A stretch of DNA of 64,000 nucleotides from Luteibacter pinisoli. GTDB taxonomy: Bacteria; Pseudomonadota; Gammaproteobacteria; Xanthomonadales; Rhodanobacteraceae. The notes beneath the pieces were generated by a model. The model did not search any database and was not told the origin of the DNA. It saw only the letters and a program-made list of their open reading frames with translations. The first letter of the stretch is position 1. Each line of letters starts with the position of its first letter. The stretch covers positions 1,240,001 to 1,304,000 of the forward strand of contig NZ_CP041046.1 of the NCBI RefSeq assembly GCF_006385595.1, written 5' to 3'. This document shows positions 10,201 through 16,812 of the stretch, piece after piece. Position numbers and translations under genes: made by a program.

Positions 10201-11303
10201 CCAACGGCAAGTGGCGCGACGACCAGGTGTACGTGGCCGTCATCGGCCGTGATCCGACCACCCAGGTGTTCTCGTGGGTGAAGCCGGATGGCACGCTGAC
10301 CGCCGCGAAGGTGGAAGATAACGACGGTGCCGGTCATCTCACCAAAAATGGCCAGAACTACCCGAACTACTTCTTCACGCTGGCCCAGGCGAAGTTGCTG
10401 AAGCTGCCGAAGATGGATTCGGGCCGGATCTTCGTGTCCGTCGGTGAACCGATGTACATCAAGATCCTGAAGGCCGCCGACGATTCGATCGGTTTTGCGG
10501 GCCCCAACCCGTTGAACGCCACCGACCCGAACATCGGCGTGTACTACGACTGGTATGAGTTCACCTGGAACAACGACGCGATCTTCATCAACACCACGCA
10601 GGTCGACCAGTTCTCCATCCCGCTCTCGCTGGATGTCTATGGCGGCAACAAGACGCGCCATGTGAACTCGGGCATCACCCAGACCCGCGCGCAGATCTTC
10701 GCCGCGTATAACCAGGAAGTGCCGGCCGAGTTCCAGCTGGCGGAAGCCGACCCGATCCGCATCCTTGCCCCGGGCAAGGCCGCGTTCGACGTGGGCAAGC
10801 CGCAGGAGCATTACTTCGACGCGTACATCGACAGTGCCTGGGCGTATTACCAGACCCACGTGCTGGAGATGACCATCGGTGCCAAGCAGTTCGAAGGCAG
10901 CGTGGTGGATGGCGTGCTCACGTTCCGTCATGTGAACTATGCGGACACGCACGAAGCCAACGAGCCGGAAGGCATGCTGTTCAACGTGCAGAAGCCGACC
11001 ACGCAGGACGTGCTGGAAGGCAAGGGCACGCTGGCCCGCTCGAACGACCCCTGGGGCGTGGAAGGCCAGCTCGAGGCGCAGATCTGCGCGGCGTTCAACC
11101 GCCACGTGATGGAAGATGCCTCGGAGTGGAAGGACAGCTCGTCGTACTACCAGCAGTCGCCGGCGAATTACTATTCGCGCTTCTGGCACCTGCATGGCGT
11201 GAACGGCAAGGCCTATGGCTTCGCCTACGACGATGTGTCCGACCAGAGCTCGACGCTGATTGAAGCGGAGCCGGAACATCTCGAACTCGGGATCGGCTGG
11301 TAA
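4224..11303 (+). CDS. Secreted multidomain glycosidase: GH2-like front, Ig-like and F5/8C modules, GH64 C-terminus
   Basis: A 2,359-residue exported protein with a signal peptide (RARLSAVLAALCLGATVTAHA, cleavage near residue 35). Domains in order: GH2 sugar-binding, Ig and TIM-barrel parts (about 40-780, with RDRNHPS and GAEYWG, Glu558 as likely nucleophile), an Ig/invasin-like region (about 790-930), three Ig-like repeats (940-1200), a discoidin/F5-8C (CBM32-like) module (1200-1340), a DUF1566-like segment (1341-1456), Ig4 (1460-1556), F5/8C-2 (1600-1729), Ig5 (1730-1814), F5/8C-3 (1826-1954), and a GH64 thaumatin-like beta-1,3-glucanase domain (1976-2359). In the last, Glu2112 (DWYEFTW) and Asp2128 (TQVDQFSIPL) are 16 apart, as for the catalytic pair known in GH64. 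The usual GH2 acid/base Glu is not where expected (WESDNG, 491-496). Likely role: attack on fungal or plant beta-glucans outside the cell; activity is inferred. Confidence 0.85.
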   Translation: MTLHPAAPPGHAKRARLSAVLAALCLGATVTAHAVTLAPSDRVDVNLGAQPWKYIKQYQNQTGHAQVPNADDGAAVNFDDSKWETVGIPHAANDFTTFINQESGGGQGSLDGETSWYRTTLKDSASYAGRKVMVEFEGAHTGDRVYINGRFIPGTGALNQAGQVDANATHVIGFIPHIVDLTPYLKYDGTDVIAVKVSRSGGGFFQDPGFSGSFRFGQAEAGLFRPVKLHVTNLVHIPENVYAGQNTWGTYVGTESLSDDHKTAVVRVQTNVVNERDTPVTATLTTQIVDAAGTVVATDQQQQVLAPHAIPSDTTPVFDEHLTLTNPTLWYPNNSIYGKPYMYKVLHTVSIDGAVVDAKQSPLGVRVITWDKDFPYVNGKKQYTWGASGRYDYPALGSSVPEEQQWRDLQQLAAGGGNLWRPGHSPSSPEFVEAADALGVFIVQPSGDGENGFANRCAAGDTACVNMWNIKRELHRDLVIRDRNHPSILAWESDNGKMDTNFANELRNLAKAWDSIAPRAAADRSPDPANGDILSCSKAGCEEGVHQQFPTKPAWGAEYWGIGSQRHAFDYELSYALNYLVPYSKGRKAGTFGMAQWYFADTPGETIEFDEGTEDATHFTIAKDTGEKQFVHNVRSIGSSMVDQNRFPRMMYYIYQSVWTPFEVKPVVKLAHHWNRSGDIQVNAFSNCPAVRLLVNGVPQGSDQKPNNWDSIDQASYDVENAGKDPDTGHIKGSAQAQKTTGLPGQVHWNVTWQAGTATAQCIDALGAVVDDANGTPVQDTLTTAGKADHIALSVVPELVKPDGTAFAVTANGSDAAFIVARVVDKDGNTVPEGSDVNVTFEVTGGASLVNYQGGTQQLVDWAGGHTLNGDGSEEPIHGYHSPGDHELKFEGGLQKIALRTKFDTGTVTVTATAAGLLPGSASFNISPVPKASQGASGPPSIIANPIEDDVTQGFAGHFSVTATGEAPLSFTWKRNGQAIPGANAASYTTPATAMADSGAAYTVVVHNAKGDQESTPAILKVFTAQPVVISQQPAAQSVDVGQQAHFAVAATGSPKVTYQWMRGNTAIVGANGKTYDTPVLTAADGNVDYAVVVSNPLGDTPSTPAHLTVNAARQPVITGQPGNVRANPGQSAQFTVAVAGSSPFHYKWTHDGQPVGDDSATLTVSNVSLSDVGNYVVVVTNILGDTAAATSNTAVLTLAPPGANLARQKVTYASGVENVQGTPAAGAVDGNDKGTRWASEQKNDAAWFTVDLGAVRSFNRVVIKWENAHAAQYKIQYSNDKDTGYQDWVENDTSLGGTEDMTDKRVSARYVRMQGIKRATDYGYSFYEFEVYDSPTCCQDGNRYTVQDTNHVVDHFSGLTWERAQRGLADQGAQYKQSNAIADCKAASARLPTIDEALAVAGQNLSTNAFPQAWTIWTSTNDPTDTQYAYQVASDGTTFRLVAENNPSHALCVTGTTVVAPSITADPAGQKAGVGRSAHLAVTATGDGPLAYNWYRHLPQGDGTFVDELASSTTDSTYATPALTAADSGTQYMVRVVSAKGLTTQSRFATVTVDNSTDGFDPPAWQQGTATQPGNGGTDPGQPDNPDGPGTPGDGQGGVNVAVGAGATSSGNEDDGYLGPKGAVDGDFTTRWGSKFTPTAWIRLDLGSQKTSDHVLLRWERAHSTSYIVEVSNDDVNYTAVTPQPVAGKGGVERVDFSAVTAQYVRMTSLAKNTDYGVSLYEFEVYAAAVPTFVSQPQAQSVTAGQPVTFAVSVKANGNVGYQWRRNGAAVAGATQATYSFTASLANAGNYDVVVSDAAGHSVTSQPATLAVQQAAQTTPPPSSSTNLALHQPALASSSENPVAFKAANVTDGDAGSRWSSEFTNDEWVRVDLGAVKTVNKVVLSWENAHAVNYLLEVSLDGQSWQVADSRVGSNGGVETLTFTPVSARYVRMHGQTRSTQYGYSLWEMEVYGPADGSDPTQPQQPGGNDPSTGFDYTTYPGFIGTTLRNATNGKWRDDQVYVAVIGRDPTTQVFSWVKPDGTLTAAKVEDNDGAGHLTKNGQNYPNYFFTLAQAKLLKLPKMDSGRIFVSVGEPMYIKILKAADDSIGFAGPNPLNATDPNIGVYYDWYEFTWNNDAIFINTTQVDQFSIPLSLDVYGGNKTRHVNSGITQTRAQIFAAYNQEVPAEFQLAEADPIRILAPGKAAFDVGKPQEHYFDAYIDSAWAYYQTHVLEMTIGAKQFEGSVVDGVLTFRHVNYADTHEANEPEGMLFNVQKPTTQDVLEGKGTLARSNDPWGVEGQLEAQICAAFNRHVMEDASEWKDSSSYYQQSPANYYSRFWHLHGVNGKAYGFAYDDVSDQSSTLIEAEPEHLELGIGW

Positions 11304-11323
11304 GGCCGTAAGTCAGTCAAACG

Positions 11324-11357
11324 AAAGGGCGGCGAGGGAAACCTCGCCGCCCTTTTT
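11324..11357 (+). terminator. Rho-independent terminator after the glycosidase gene
   Basis: A perfect 14-bp stem (AAAGGGCGGCGAGG at 11324-11337, CCTCGCCGCCCTTT at 11342-11355) with a GAAA tetraloop ends in a T5 run. It lies between the convergent ends of the glycosidase gene and darP and may serve both, though the T-run favours the plus strand. Confidence 0.9.
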
Positions 11358-11376
11358 GTTTTCCGCCAGGGGCAGG

Positions 11377-11916
11377 TTAATCCTGCGAGGCTTCGAGCTC
11401 TTTCAGGATCCGGTAGATCTCGCGGAACGCGTGCAGCGGCTTGTTCGCCTCACGTTCCGCACGCGCCTGGCGCACCAGCGAACGCAGGTGCTGGCGATCC
11501 AGCTCCGGATGCTTGTCGAAGAGCTCGCCCAGCGGCGCGTCGCCGCCATCGAGCAGTCGCTCACGCGCGGCCTCCAGGCGATGCATGTGCGCGGCTTCCT
11601 GGCGCTGGCGGTCGCGATCCTCGCCCAGTGCGGCGCGTGCGTCGGTAAACGCCTCGTCGCCGTGCCGGCGCATCATCTTCGCCAGGTACGCCAGCTGGCG
11701 CTTGCGCGCGATATGCGCGGTCACCTTACGCGTGCGGGCGATCTCGTCGATGATGTCTTCAGGCAGGTTCAGCTTCGGAATCCGCGACGGCGGCAGTTCC
11801 ACCAGCTGGTTGGCCAGCTTGAGCATATCCAGCGCGTTGCGCCGCTGTTCGCTGCGGCTGGGGCCGAGGTCTTCCTCGTCCTCGTCCTGCTTCGGGCGTT
11901 CGTCCCAGGGCCTCAT
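11377..11916 (-). CDS. darP: Ribosome biogenesis factor DarP (YjgA, DUF615)
   Basis: A 179-residue, highly charged helical protein with the family segment PSRSEQRRNALDMLKLANQLVELPPSRIPKL near the N-terminus. In Escherichia coli YjgA/DarP associates with late 50S precursors and assists peptidyl-transferase centre maturation. The acidic N-terminus (DEDEEDLGP) and the length match the family. It overlaps the preceding DUF1653 gene by 4 bp (ATGA, 11913-11916), so the two are probably translated together. It ends 20 bp from the bidirectional-looking terminator. Confidence 0.93.
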   Translation of the reverse strand: MRPWDERPKQDEDEEDLGPSRSEQRRNALDMLKLANQLVELPPSRIPKLNLPEDIIDEIARTRKVTAHIARKRQLAYLAKMMRRHGDEAFTDARAALGEDRDRQRQEAAHMHRLEAARERLLDGGDAPLGELFDKHPELDRQHLRSLVRQARAEREANKPLHAFREIYRILKELEASQD

Positions 11917-12137
11917 GGCTGTGCCTCCTCACTTTCGAAGGCGAAGCGTGGCTGTACGCGGCCTTCGTGTTCAACGGTTTCGGCAAACATGCCGGCGGGG
12001 CGCACCCACAGGCCATGGTCGCCATAAAGAGCCTGGTACACCACCAGCTCCTCCATGGTTTCGCTATGCCGGGCGGTGCCCAGCACGCGGTAGGGCATGC
12101 CCTTGAAGTGGCGGTAGTAGCCGACACGGATGCTCAT
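11913..12137 (-). CDS. DUF1653 domain protein
   Basis: A 74-residue protein starting MSIRVGYYRHFKGMPYRVLGTARHSET, characteristic of DUF1653: a small beta-rich domain with YRHFKG.Y.V and a later LVVYQALYGDHGLWVRP segment. The function of the family is unknown. The stop overlaps the darP start by 4 bp, so it heads a two-gene operon with darP. The 119-bp gap to tldE on the other strand must hold both promoters, but no convincing boxes stand out. Confidence 0.88.
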   Translation of the reverse strand: MSIRVGYYRHFKGMPYRVLGTARHSETMEELVVYQALYGDHGLWVRPAGMFAETVEHEGRVQPRFAFESEEAQP

Positions 12138-12256
12138 CAGGTTTCCATGGCACCATGGGCGGTGCGTTGCTTTGGATTCGGGCGGCGCGACCCCATTAAT
12201 GGGTGATTGGCCGCCTGCGGCCTGCCATTCTAACCGCCAGCCCCCGGGAAGCCCAC

Positions 12257-13606
12257 GTGAGCCAAGTTTCCACCCGTGACACCAGCCACCAGGACCTCGA
12301 CCGCCTCGCCAGCCTGGCCGAGGATACGATCCGCCGGGCCCGCGCCGCAGGCGCGACCCAGGCCGACGTCTCGGCCAGCATCGACATCGGCCTGAACGTG
12401 AATGTGCGCCTGGGCGAGGTGGAAACGGTAGAGCACACCCGGGACCGTGGTTTCGCCCTCACGGTGTACTTCGGCCAGCGCAAGGGCTCGGCCAGCACGG
12501 CCGACCTGAACCCGGACTCGATCCAGGCCACGATCGACCAGGCCTGCGCCATCGCCCGTTTTACCGAGGAAGACCCGGCCGCCGGCCTGGCCGATGCCGA
12601 CCGCATGGCCACGTCCTTCCCGGATCTTGACCTGTGGCACCCCTGGGACCTGGACGTGGATTCGGCCATCGCACTGGGCTGCGAGATCGAGGATGCGGGC
12701 CGCGCCCTGGCCGGCATCACCAATTCCGACGGTTCCAGCGTGAACGCCGGGCAGAGCCTCTCCGTCTACGCCAACTCGCACGGCTTCGTCGGGCGCGAGC
12801 GCGGCACGCGGCATTCCCTGTCGGTGGCCCTGATTGCCGGCGATGACGATGGCATGCAGCGCGACTACTGGTACGACAGCGTGCGTGACGCGCGGTCGTT
12901 CATGGATCCGGCCGAGATCGGCCGCAAGGCCGCCGAGCGCACCCTCGCCCGGATGGGCGCGCGCCGCCTCGGCACCCGCCAGTCCCCCGTGCTGTTCGCC
13001 CCCGAAGTGGCCCGCTCGCTGATCGGCCACCTCCTCGGTGCCGTCAGTGGCGGCTCGCTGTATCGCCGTTCGAGCTTCCTGCTCGACCACGTGGGCAAGC
13101 AGATCCTGCCGTCGTGGATGCGCATCGATGAAAAGCCGCTGATCCCACGCGGCCTGGGCTCGTCCGTGTTCGACGCCGAGGGCGTGACGGCCATGGACGC
13201 GCCGCTGATCGTTGACGGCGTGCTCTCCCGCTACATCCTGGGCAGCTATTCGGCCCGCAAGCTGGGTCTGTCGTCTACCGGCAATGCCGGTGGCGTGCAT
13301 AACCTGCTGGTGAAGACCGGCGACGACGATTTTGCGGGAATGCTCAAGAAGCTCGGCACCGGGTTGCTGGTCACCGAAGTGATGGGGCAGGGCGTGTCGA
13401 TCATCACGGGTGACTACTCCCGTGGCGCGTCGGGCTTCTGGGTCGAAAACGGCCAGATCGCCTACCCGGTGGAGGAGATCACCATCGCCGCCAACCTGCG
13501 CGACATGTACGCCAACCTCGTCGCCATCGGCGCGGACGTCGACCACCGGTCGCACATCCTCACCGGCTCGTGGCTGATCGAGAACATGACCATCGCGGGC
13601 GAGTAA
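12257..13606 (+). CDS. tldE: Metalloprotease TldE (PmbA)
   Basis: This is the non-catalytic partner of TldD in the TldD/E heterodimer. The GTG at 12257 is preceded by GGGAAG at a good distance and yields 449 residues, equal to E. coli PmbA (450); an upstream GTG at 12203 would add 18 residues with no homologous look. Typical text includes ITNSDGSSVNAGQS, LLVKTGDDDFAGMLKKLGTGLLVTEVMGQGVS and GDYSRGASGFWVENGQIAYPVEEITIA. No HExxH motif is present, as expected for the E subunit. The gene ends inside a small hairpin with its TAA in the loop. Confidence 0.94.
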   Translation: MSQVSTRDTSHQDLDRLASLAEDTIRRARAAGATQADVSASIDIGLNVNVRLGEVETVEHTRDRGFALTVYFGQRKGSASTADLNPDSIQATIDQACAIARFTEEDPAAGLADADRMATSFPDLDLWHPWDLDVDSAIALGCEIEDAGRALAGITNSDGSSVNAGQSLSVYANSHGFVGRERGTRHSLSVALIAGDDDGMQRDYWYDSVRDARSFMDPAEIGRKAAERTLARMGARRLGTRQSPVLFAPEVARSLIGHLLGAVSGGSLYRRSSFLLDHVGKQILPSWMRIDEKPLIPRGLGSSVFDAEGVTAMDAPLIVDGVLSRYILGSYSARKLGLSSTGNAGGVHNLLVKTGDDDFAGMLKKLGTGLLVTEVMGQGVSIITGDYSRGASGFWVENGQIAYPVEEITIAANLRDMYANLVAIGADVDHRSHILTGSWLIENMTIAGE

Positions 13607-13613
13607 GCCCGCG
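13594..13613 (+). terminator. hairpin spanning the tldE stop codon
   Basis: CGCGGGC (13594-13600) pairs perfectly with GCCCGCG (13607-13613), leaving a 6-base loop that contains the TAA stop. No T-run follows, so it may be a 3'-end stabiliser rather than a classical terminator. Confidence 0.35.
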
Positions 13614-13695
13614 GCGGGGGTATGCCTGAAGTCGCGGTTGACAGGGGGCTCTGGCGAAGGGACAGTGGGGCCGACATCGCCCAGGGAGTTCCGTC

Positions 13696-14091
13696 ATGAG
13701 TACCCCGTCCGATCAGGTTCCACCGCCGCCCGTCCCGCCGCCGTACGAGCCGGCTCCGCCGGTGATTAACACCGACGACAAGAACATCGCGATGCTGACG
13801 CACCTGTCAGGCATCCTCTTCAGCATCATCATGCCGCTGATCGTCTGGCTGATGCACAAGGACAGGTCCGACAAGGCCTACCTGGTGACGGAGGCGAAGG
13901 AAGCCCTGAACTTCCAGATCACGGTGCTGATTGGCTATGTGATCTGCTGGATCCTGACCTTCCTGCTGATCGGCGCGATCCTCACGCCGCTGCTGTGGCT
14001 GGCCAACCTGATCTTCTGCATCATCGCCGCCGTGAAGGTGAGCTCGGACGGAAGCTACCGCTATCCGTGGGCATTGCGCCTGGTGAGCTGA
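13696..14091 (+). CDS. DUF4870 (Tic20-like) membrane protein
   Basis: A 131-residue protein with a Pro-rich N-terminus (VPPPPVPPPYEPAPP), then the family pattern DDKNIAMLTHLSGILFSIIMPLIVWLMHKDRS, a conserved AKEALNFQI motif, and three likely membrane helices (about 33-52, 72-94, 95-112). DUF4870 is widespread in bacteria and related to Tic20; its function is unknown. GGAG eight bases before the ATG supports the start. It is single, followed at once by a strong terminator. Confidence 0.88.
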   Translation: MSTPSDQVPPPPVPPPYEPAPPVINTDDKNIAMLTHLSGILFSIIMPLIVWLMHKDRSDKAYLVTEAKEALNFQITVLIGYVICWILTFLLIGAILTPLLWLANLIFCIIAAVKVSSDGSYRYPWALRLVS

Positions 14092-14109
14092 AGACCCCTA
14101 CAGTGACGC

Positions 14110-14140
14110 AAAAAGAGCCCGCAGATGCGGGCTCTTTTTG
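14110..14140 (+). terminator. Rho-independent terminator after the DUF4870 gene
   Basis: A 13-bp perfect inverted repeat, AAAAAGAGCCCGC (14110-14122) and GCGGGCTCTTTTT (14127-14139), with loop AGAT and a T5 tract within the stem, 18 bp after the stop. The A-rich left arm means it could also work on the minus strand. Confidence 0.92.
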
Positions 14141-14193
14141 TTGGCATTCGCCTACAGAACAACACGGGGCGCTCCTGCTTAAATGCAACGTCA

Positions 14194-14204
14194 TTCGTCA
14201 CGAA
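14194..14204 (+). promoter_or_regulatory. short palindrome over the ribosome site of the antitoxin remnant
   Basis: TTCGT-C-ACGAA is a perfect 11-base palindrome that touches the GAAAGG ribosome site (14202-14207) before the GTG at 14214. XRE-type antitoxins commonly bind such sites to repress themselves; here that is inference. Confidence 0.3.
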
Positions 14205-14213
14205 AGGTGCGTT

Positions 14214-14420
14214 GTGAGTCCCATCATTGAATCCATGCGCGAAAGCATGGTCGCCCTGCATCGGCAGGGTCTTATCAGCGACGTTGCCTTGGACGAGTTC
14301 ACTGCGGCGTGCCCGCTGCCTGCGCGCGAATCCGGCGTGCGGGCGCTTAGTGTCCGCGAGCGGCCGAGTAGCGCGCCAGATCTGCGAGCCACTCGCCGCG
14401 CTCGCCCAGCGGCGCGATAG
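14214..14420 (+). pseudogene. N-terminal fragment of a HigA-type XRE antitoxin
   Basis: From the GTG at 14214, with GAAAGG upstream, the frame reads MSPIIESMRESMVALHRQGL and continues ISDVALDEFTAACPLP. This is the N-terminal signature of HigA-like (COG2944) antitoxins, which usually run on into K.I...R.K.SQ..FA..L and a helix-turn-helix of about 100 residues total. Here the match ends near residue 40 and the frame runs into the antisense of ispA's 3' end, stopping after 68 residues. The helix-turn-helix is gone and no toxin gene is next to it. I read it as the remnant of a lost higBA locus truncated at the ispA border; whether the short ORF is expressed is unknown. Confidence 0.55.
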
Positions 14421-15249
14421 CCTCGAGCGCTTCGTCGACGAGCGCCGTGAGGCGCGCGCGGGATGCGTCGAGGCCGATGATCGAGGGGAAGGTAGGCTTG
14501 TCGGCAGCCGCGTCCTTGCCGGCGGTTTTGCCGATGACCGCGGATTCGCCTTCGATGTCGAGGATGTCGTCGCGGACCTGGAAGGCGAGGCCGACGGCAT
14601 GGCCGTAGCGGTCCAGCCGTGCGAGCAGCGCGTCATCGTGGCAGCCGGCGGCAAGGGCGCCGAGGCGTACCGAGGCGCGGATCAGTGCGCCGGTTTTGTA
14701 CGCGTGCATGCGCTCCAGTTCCTCGAGCGTGAGCTTGCGGCCGACGGCGGACAGATCGAAAGCCTGGCCGCCGGCCATGCCCTCGGCGCCGCAGGCGGCA
14801 CCCAACGTGCGTAGCATGGCGATACGTTGGGTGGCGTCGTCACCGGCCGGTGACTCCGCCAGGATCTCGAAGGCCAGCGCCTGCAGGGCGTCGCCGGCGA
14901 GGATCGCCATCGCTTCCCCAAACACGATGTGGCACGTGGGACGGCCACGGCGCATGTCGTCGTCGTCCATGGCCGGGAGGTCGTCGTGGACCAGCGAATA
15001 GGCGTGGATGATCTCCACGGCGCTGGCGGGCGCATCGAGGATCGGACCGTCGGTGCCCAGCGCGTGGCCGGCGGCGTATACCAGCAGCGGGCGCAGGCGT
15101 TTGCCACCGCCCAGCACGGCGTAGCGCATGGCACGGTGCAGTTCGATCGGCGGGAGGGTGTCGCCGGGCAGCGCGCGCGCAAGCGCGTCGTCGGCCCGGC
15201 CGGCCAGCGCCTTCAGCGGCGCCGGCAGGTCAGTCGATGCGGGAGTCAA
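14347..15249 (-). CDS. ispA: Farnesyl diphosphate synthase (geranyltranstransferase)
   Basis: Condenses isopentenyl diphosphate with dimethylallyl/geranyl diphosphate to farnesyl diphosphate, feeding undecaprenyl, quinone and other isoprenoids. At 300 residues it has usual length, with the first Asp-rich motif DDLPAMDDDD at 89-98 and the second DDILD at 227-231, plus GGKRLRP (48-54) and GGQAFDL (160-166). The start overlaps the xseB stop by 20 bp, the common xseB-ispA order; dxs, often next, is not here. The 3' end abuts the antitoxin fragment, but the C-terminus looks complete. Confidence 0.95.
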   Translation of the reverse strand: MTPASTDLPAPLKALAGRADDALARALPGDTLPPIELHRAMRYAVLGGGKRLRPLLVYAAGHALGTDGPILDAPASAVEIIHAYSLVHDDLPAMDDDDMRRGRPTCHIVFGEAMAILAGDALQALAFEILAESPAGDDATQRIAMLRTLGAACGAEGMAGGQAFDLSAVGRKLTLEELERMHAYKTGALIRASVRLGALAAGCHDDALLARLDRYGHAVGLAFQVRDDILDIEGESAVIGKTAGKDAAADKPTFPSIIGLDASRARLTALVDEALEAIAPLGERGEWLADLARYSAARGH

Positions 15250-15490
15250 AGGGTTCGGCGGTATCGGGGGCTTCAGGGTCGAGCAGCAGGCGTACGCGCA
15301 GTTCCGCTTGTTCCAGCGCCGTCTGGCACTGTCGGTAGAGGCCGATGCCGCGCTCGAAGGAGGACAGTGACTCGTCCAGGCTCAGCTCACCGCCTTCCAT
15401 GCGCGTGACCAGCTGTTCGAGTTCATCGAGCGAGTGCTCGAACTCGGCGATGGACGACACGGGAACGGGGGTGGCAGGGGACTTCGGCAT
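15230..15490 (-). CDS. xseB: Exodeoxyribonuclease VII small subunit
   Basis: An 86-residue protein with the XseB pattern FEHSLDELEQLVTRMEGGELSLDESLSSFERGIGLYRQCQ, a helical hairpin that binds the XseA large subunit for single-strand DNA degradation. A 16-residue N-terminal extension and an acidic tail flank the core. It overlaps ispA by 20 bp, so the two are translationally linked. xseA is not in the window, as often happens. Confidence 0.95.
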   Translation of the reverse strand: MPKSPATPVPVSSIAEFEHSLDELEQLVTRMEGGELSLDESLSSFERGIGLYRQCQTALEQAELRVRLLLDPEAPDTAEPFDSRID

Positions 15491-15522
15491 GGCGGCAAAA
15501 CTAGCTCACATGGGCCTTTCGA

Positions 15523-16812
15523 TCAATCGCCGCGATGCCACAGGGGCGTCGCCCCGGCCTCGTCGAACAGGGGTTTGCCCGCCTCGCTGACCCAGCGGTC
15601 GGCCACGGCAAGCAGGGTATCGCCGGCGAGCACCAGGGGCATCCGCGGGCGCTCCCAGGGCGGCACGCCCGTCTGCTGGAACAGGTCGCGGAGCTCGCGG
15701 GTATGGCGGTCGCCGACGGGCCGCAGGGATTCACCGCCACGGCGATAGCGCACGATAACGGGCGTCGCCAGTCGGTGCCCCCCCAGCGACAACGAGCCAC
15801 CCCCCGGCAGGGCAAGGGGCTCCCCATGCCACGGTGAGGACCATTCGCCGTCGAACCCGGGCCGGCGCGGCATGGACCAGAGCCGGCCGCGCCACACGCG
15901 CACCTCCGTATCCAGCCAGCCCACCAGCGGCAGGCGTTCGGCGGAGGCTTCACGGACCTGGCGTTCCAGCGTTTCGCGCTGGGCCGTGGTCGGCGCCGAA
16001 AGCCCGCTGCCGTGAAGCCAGTGGTCGAGCAGTGGCCCACGCCATGCGTCGGGCAGGGCGAGCCACTCCGGCGCATCCAGGCTGCCGTCCGCCGCCCGCA
16101 GCCGCGTGTAGGCCTCCAGCCAGCCATCGCGCAGGCAGCCCGCCGCCTCCCGGCACAGACGGGCGCTGTGGACGATGCTCTGCGCGGCGTGCGGCCAGTG
16201 TTCCTGCAGGGCGGGGACGACGGTGCTGCGCAGCCACGCGCGCGCCACGCGCGGATCGTCGTTCGAGGGGTCGTGGATAGTATCGAGGGCGTGCAGTGCC
16301 ACGTGGTCCAGCAGCGCGTCGCGCGCCAGGCCAAGCAGCGGGCGCCACATCTCGCCGGCGCCCAGCGGGCGCAGGTCGCGCATGCCGGCCAGGCCATCGG
16401 GGCCGGCGCCCCGCAGCAGCTTCAGCAGGATCGTCTCGACCTGGTCGTCGCGATGGTGCGCCACGACCAGCCGTTCACCGGGACGCAGCGCAGCGGTAAA
16501 CGCCGCGCGACGTGCCCGCCGTGCAGCGCCTTCGACGCCTTCGCCGCGGGTGAGGTCGACGCTGACCCGCACGGACTCGAACGGCACATCGAGCGATTCG
16601 CAGAAACGCCGGCAATGCATCGCCCACAAGCCGCTTTCGGCGTGCAAGCCATGATCGACGTGCAAGGCGCGAAGCGGCGGGCGCGGCGTCGCCGTGGCGA
16701 GCGCATGGAGCAGGGCGGTGGAATCCGGGCCGCCGCTGTAAGCGACGACGAGCGGCACGGCGTCGAGTTCCGCCAGGGCGGACGCGACATGGTCGGCAAG
16801 ATCGATGCTCAT
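15523..16812 (-). CDS. tilS: tRNA(Ile)-lysidine synthase
   Basis: TilS uses ATP to attach lysine to C34 of the AUA-reading tRNA-Ile, changing both its codon and its charging specificity; it is essential in nearly all bacteria. The PP-loop SGGPDS is at 26-31 in VVAYSGGPDSTALLHAL, followed by HVDHGLH and the later HHRDDQVETILLKLLRGAG segment, which are hallmarks of the N-terminal ATPase domain. The C-terminal TilS domain (GGESLRPVG..HTRELRDLFQQTGVPPWERPRMPLV) is complete; 429 residues matches E. coli (432). The start overlaps the upstream NYN gene by 4 bp (ATGA), indicating coupling. Confidence 0.95.
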   Translation of the reverse strand: MSIDLADHVASALAELDAVPLVVAYSGGPDSTALLHALATATPRPPLRALHVDHGLHAESGLWAMHCRRFCESLDVPFESVRVSVDLTRGEGVEGAARRARRAAFTAALRPGERLVVAHHRDDQVETILLKLLRGAGPDGLAGMRDLRPLGAGEMWRPLLGLARDALLDHVALHALDTIHDPSNDDPRVARAWLRSTVVPALQEHWPHAAQSIVHSARLCREAAGCLRDGWLEAYTRLRAADGSLDAPEWLALPDAWRGPLLDHWLHGSGLSAPTTAQRETLERQVREASAERLPLVGWLDTEVRVWRGRLWSMPRRPGFDGEWSSPWHGEPLALPGGGSLSLGGHRLATPVIVRYRRGGESLRPVGDRHTRELRDLFQQTGVPPWERPRMPLVLAGDTLLAVADRWVSEAGKPLFDEAGATPLWHRGD

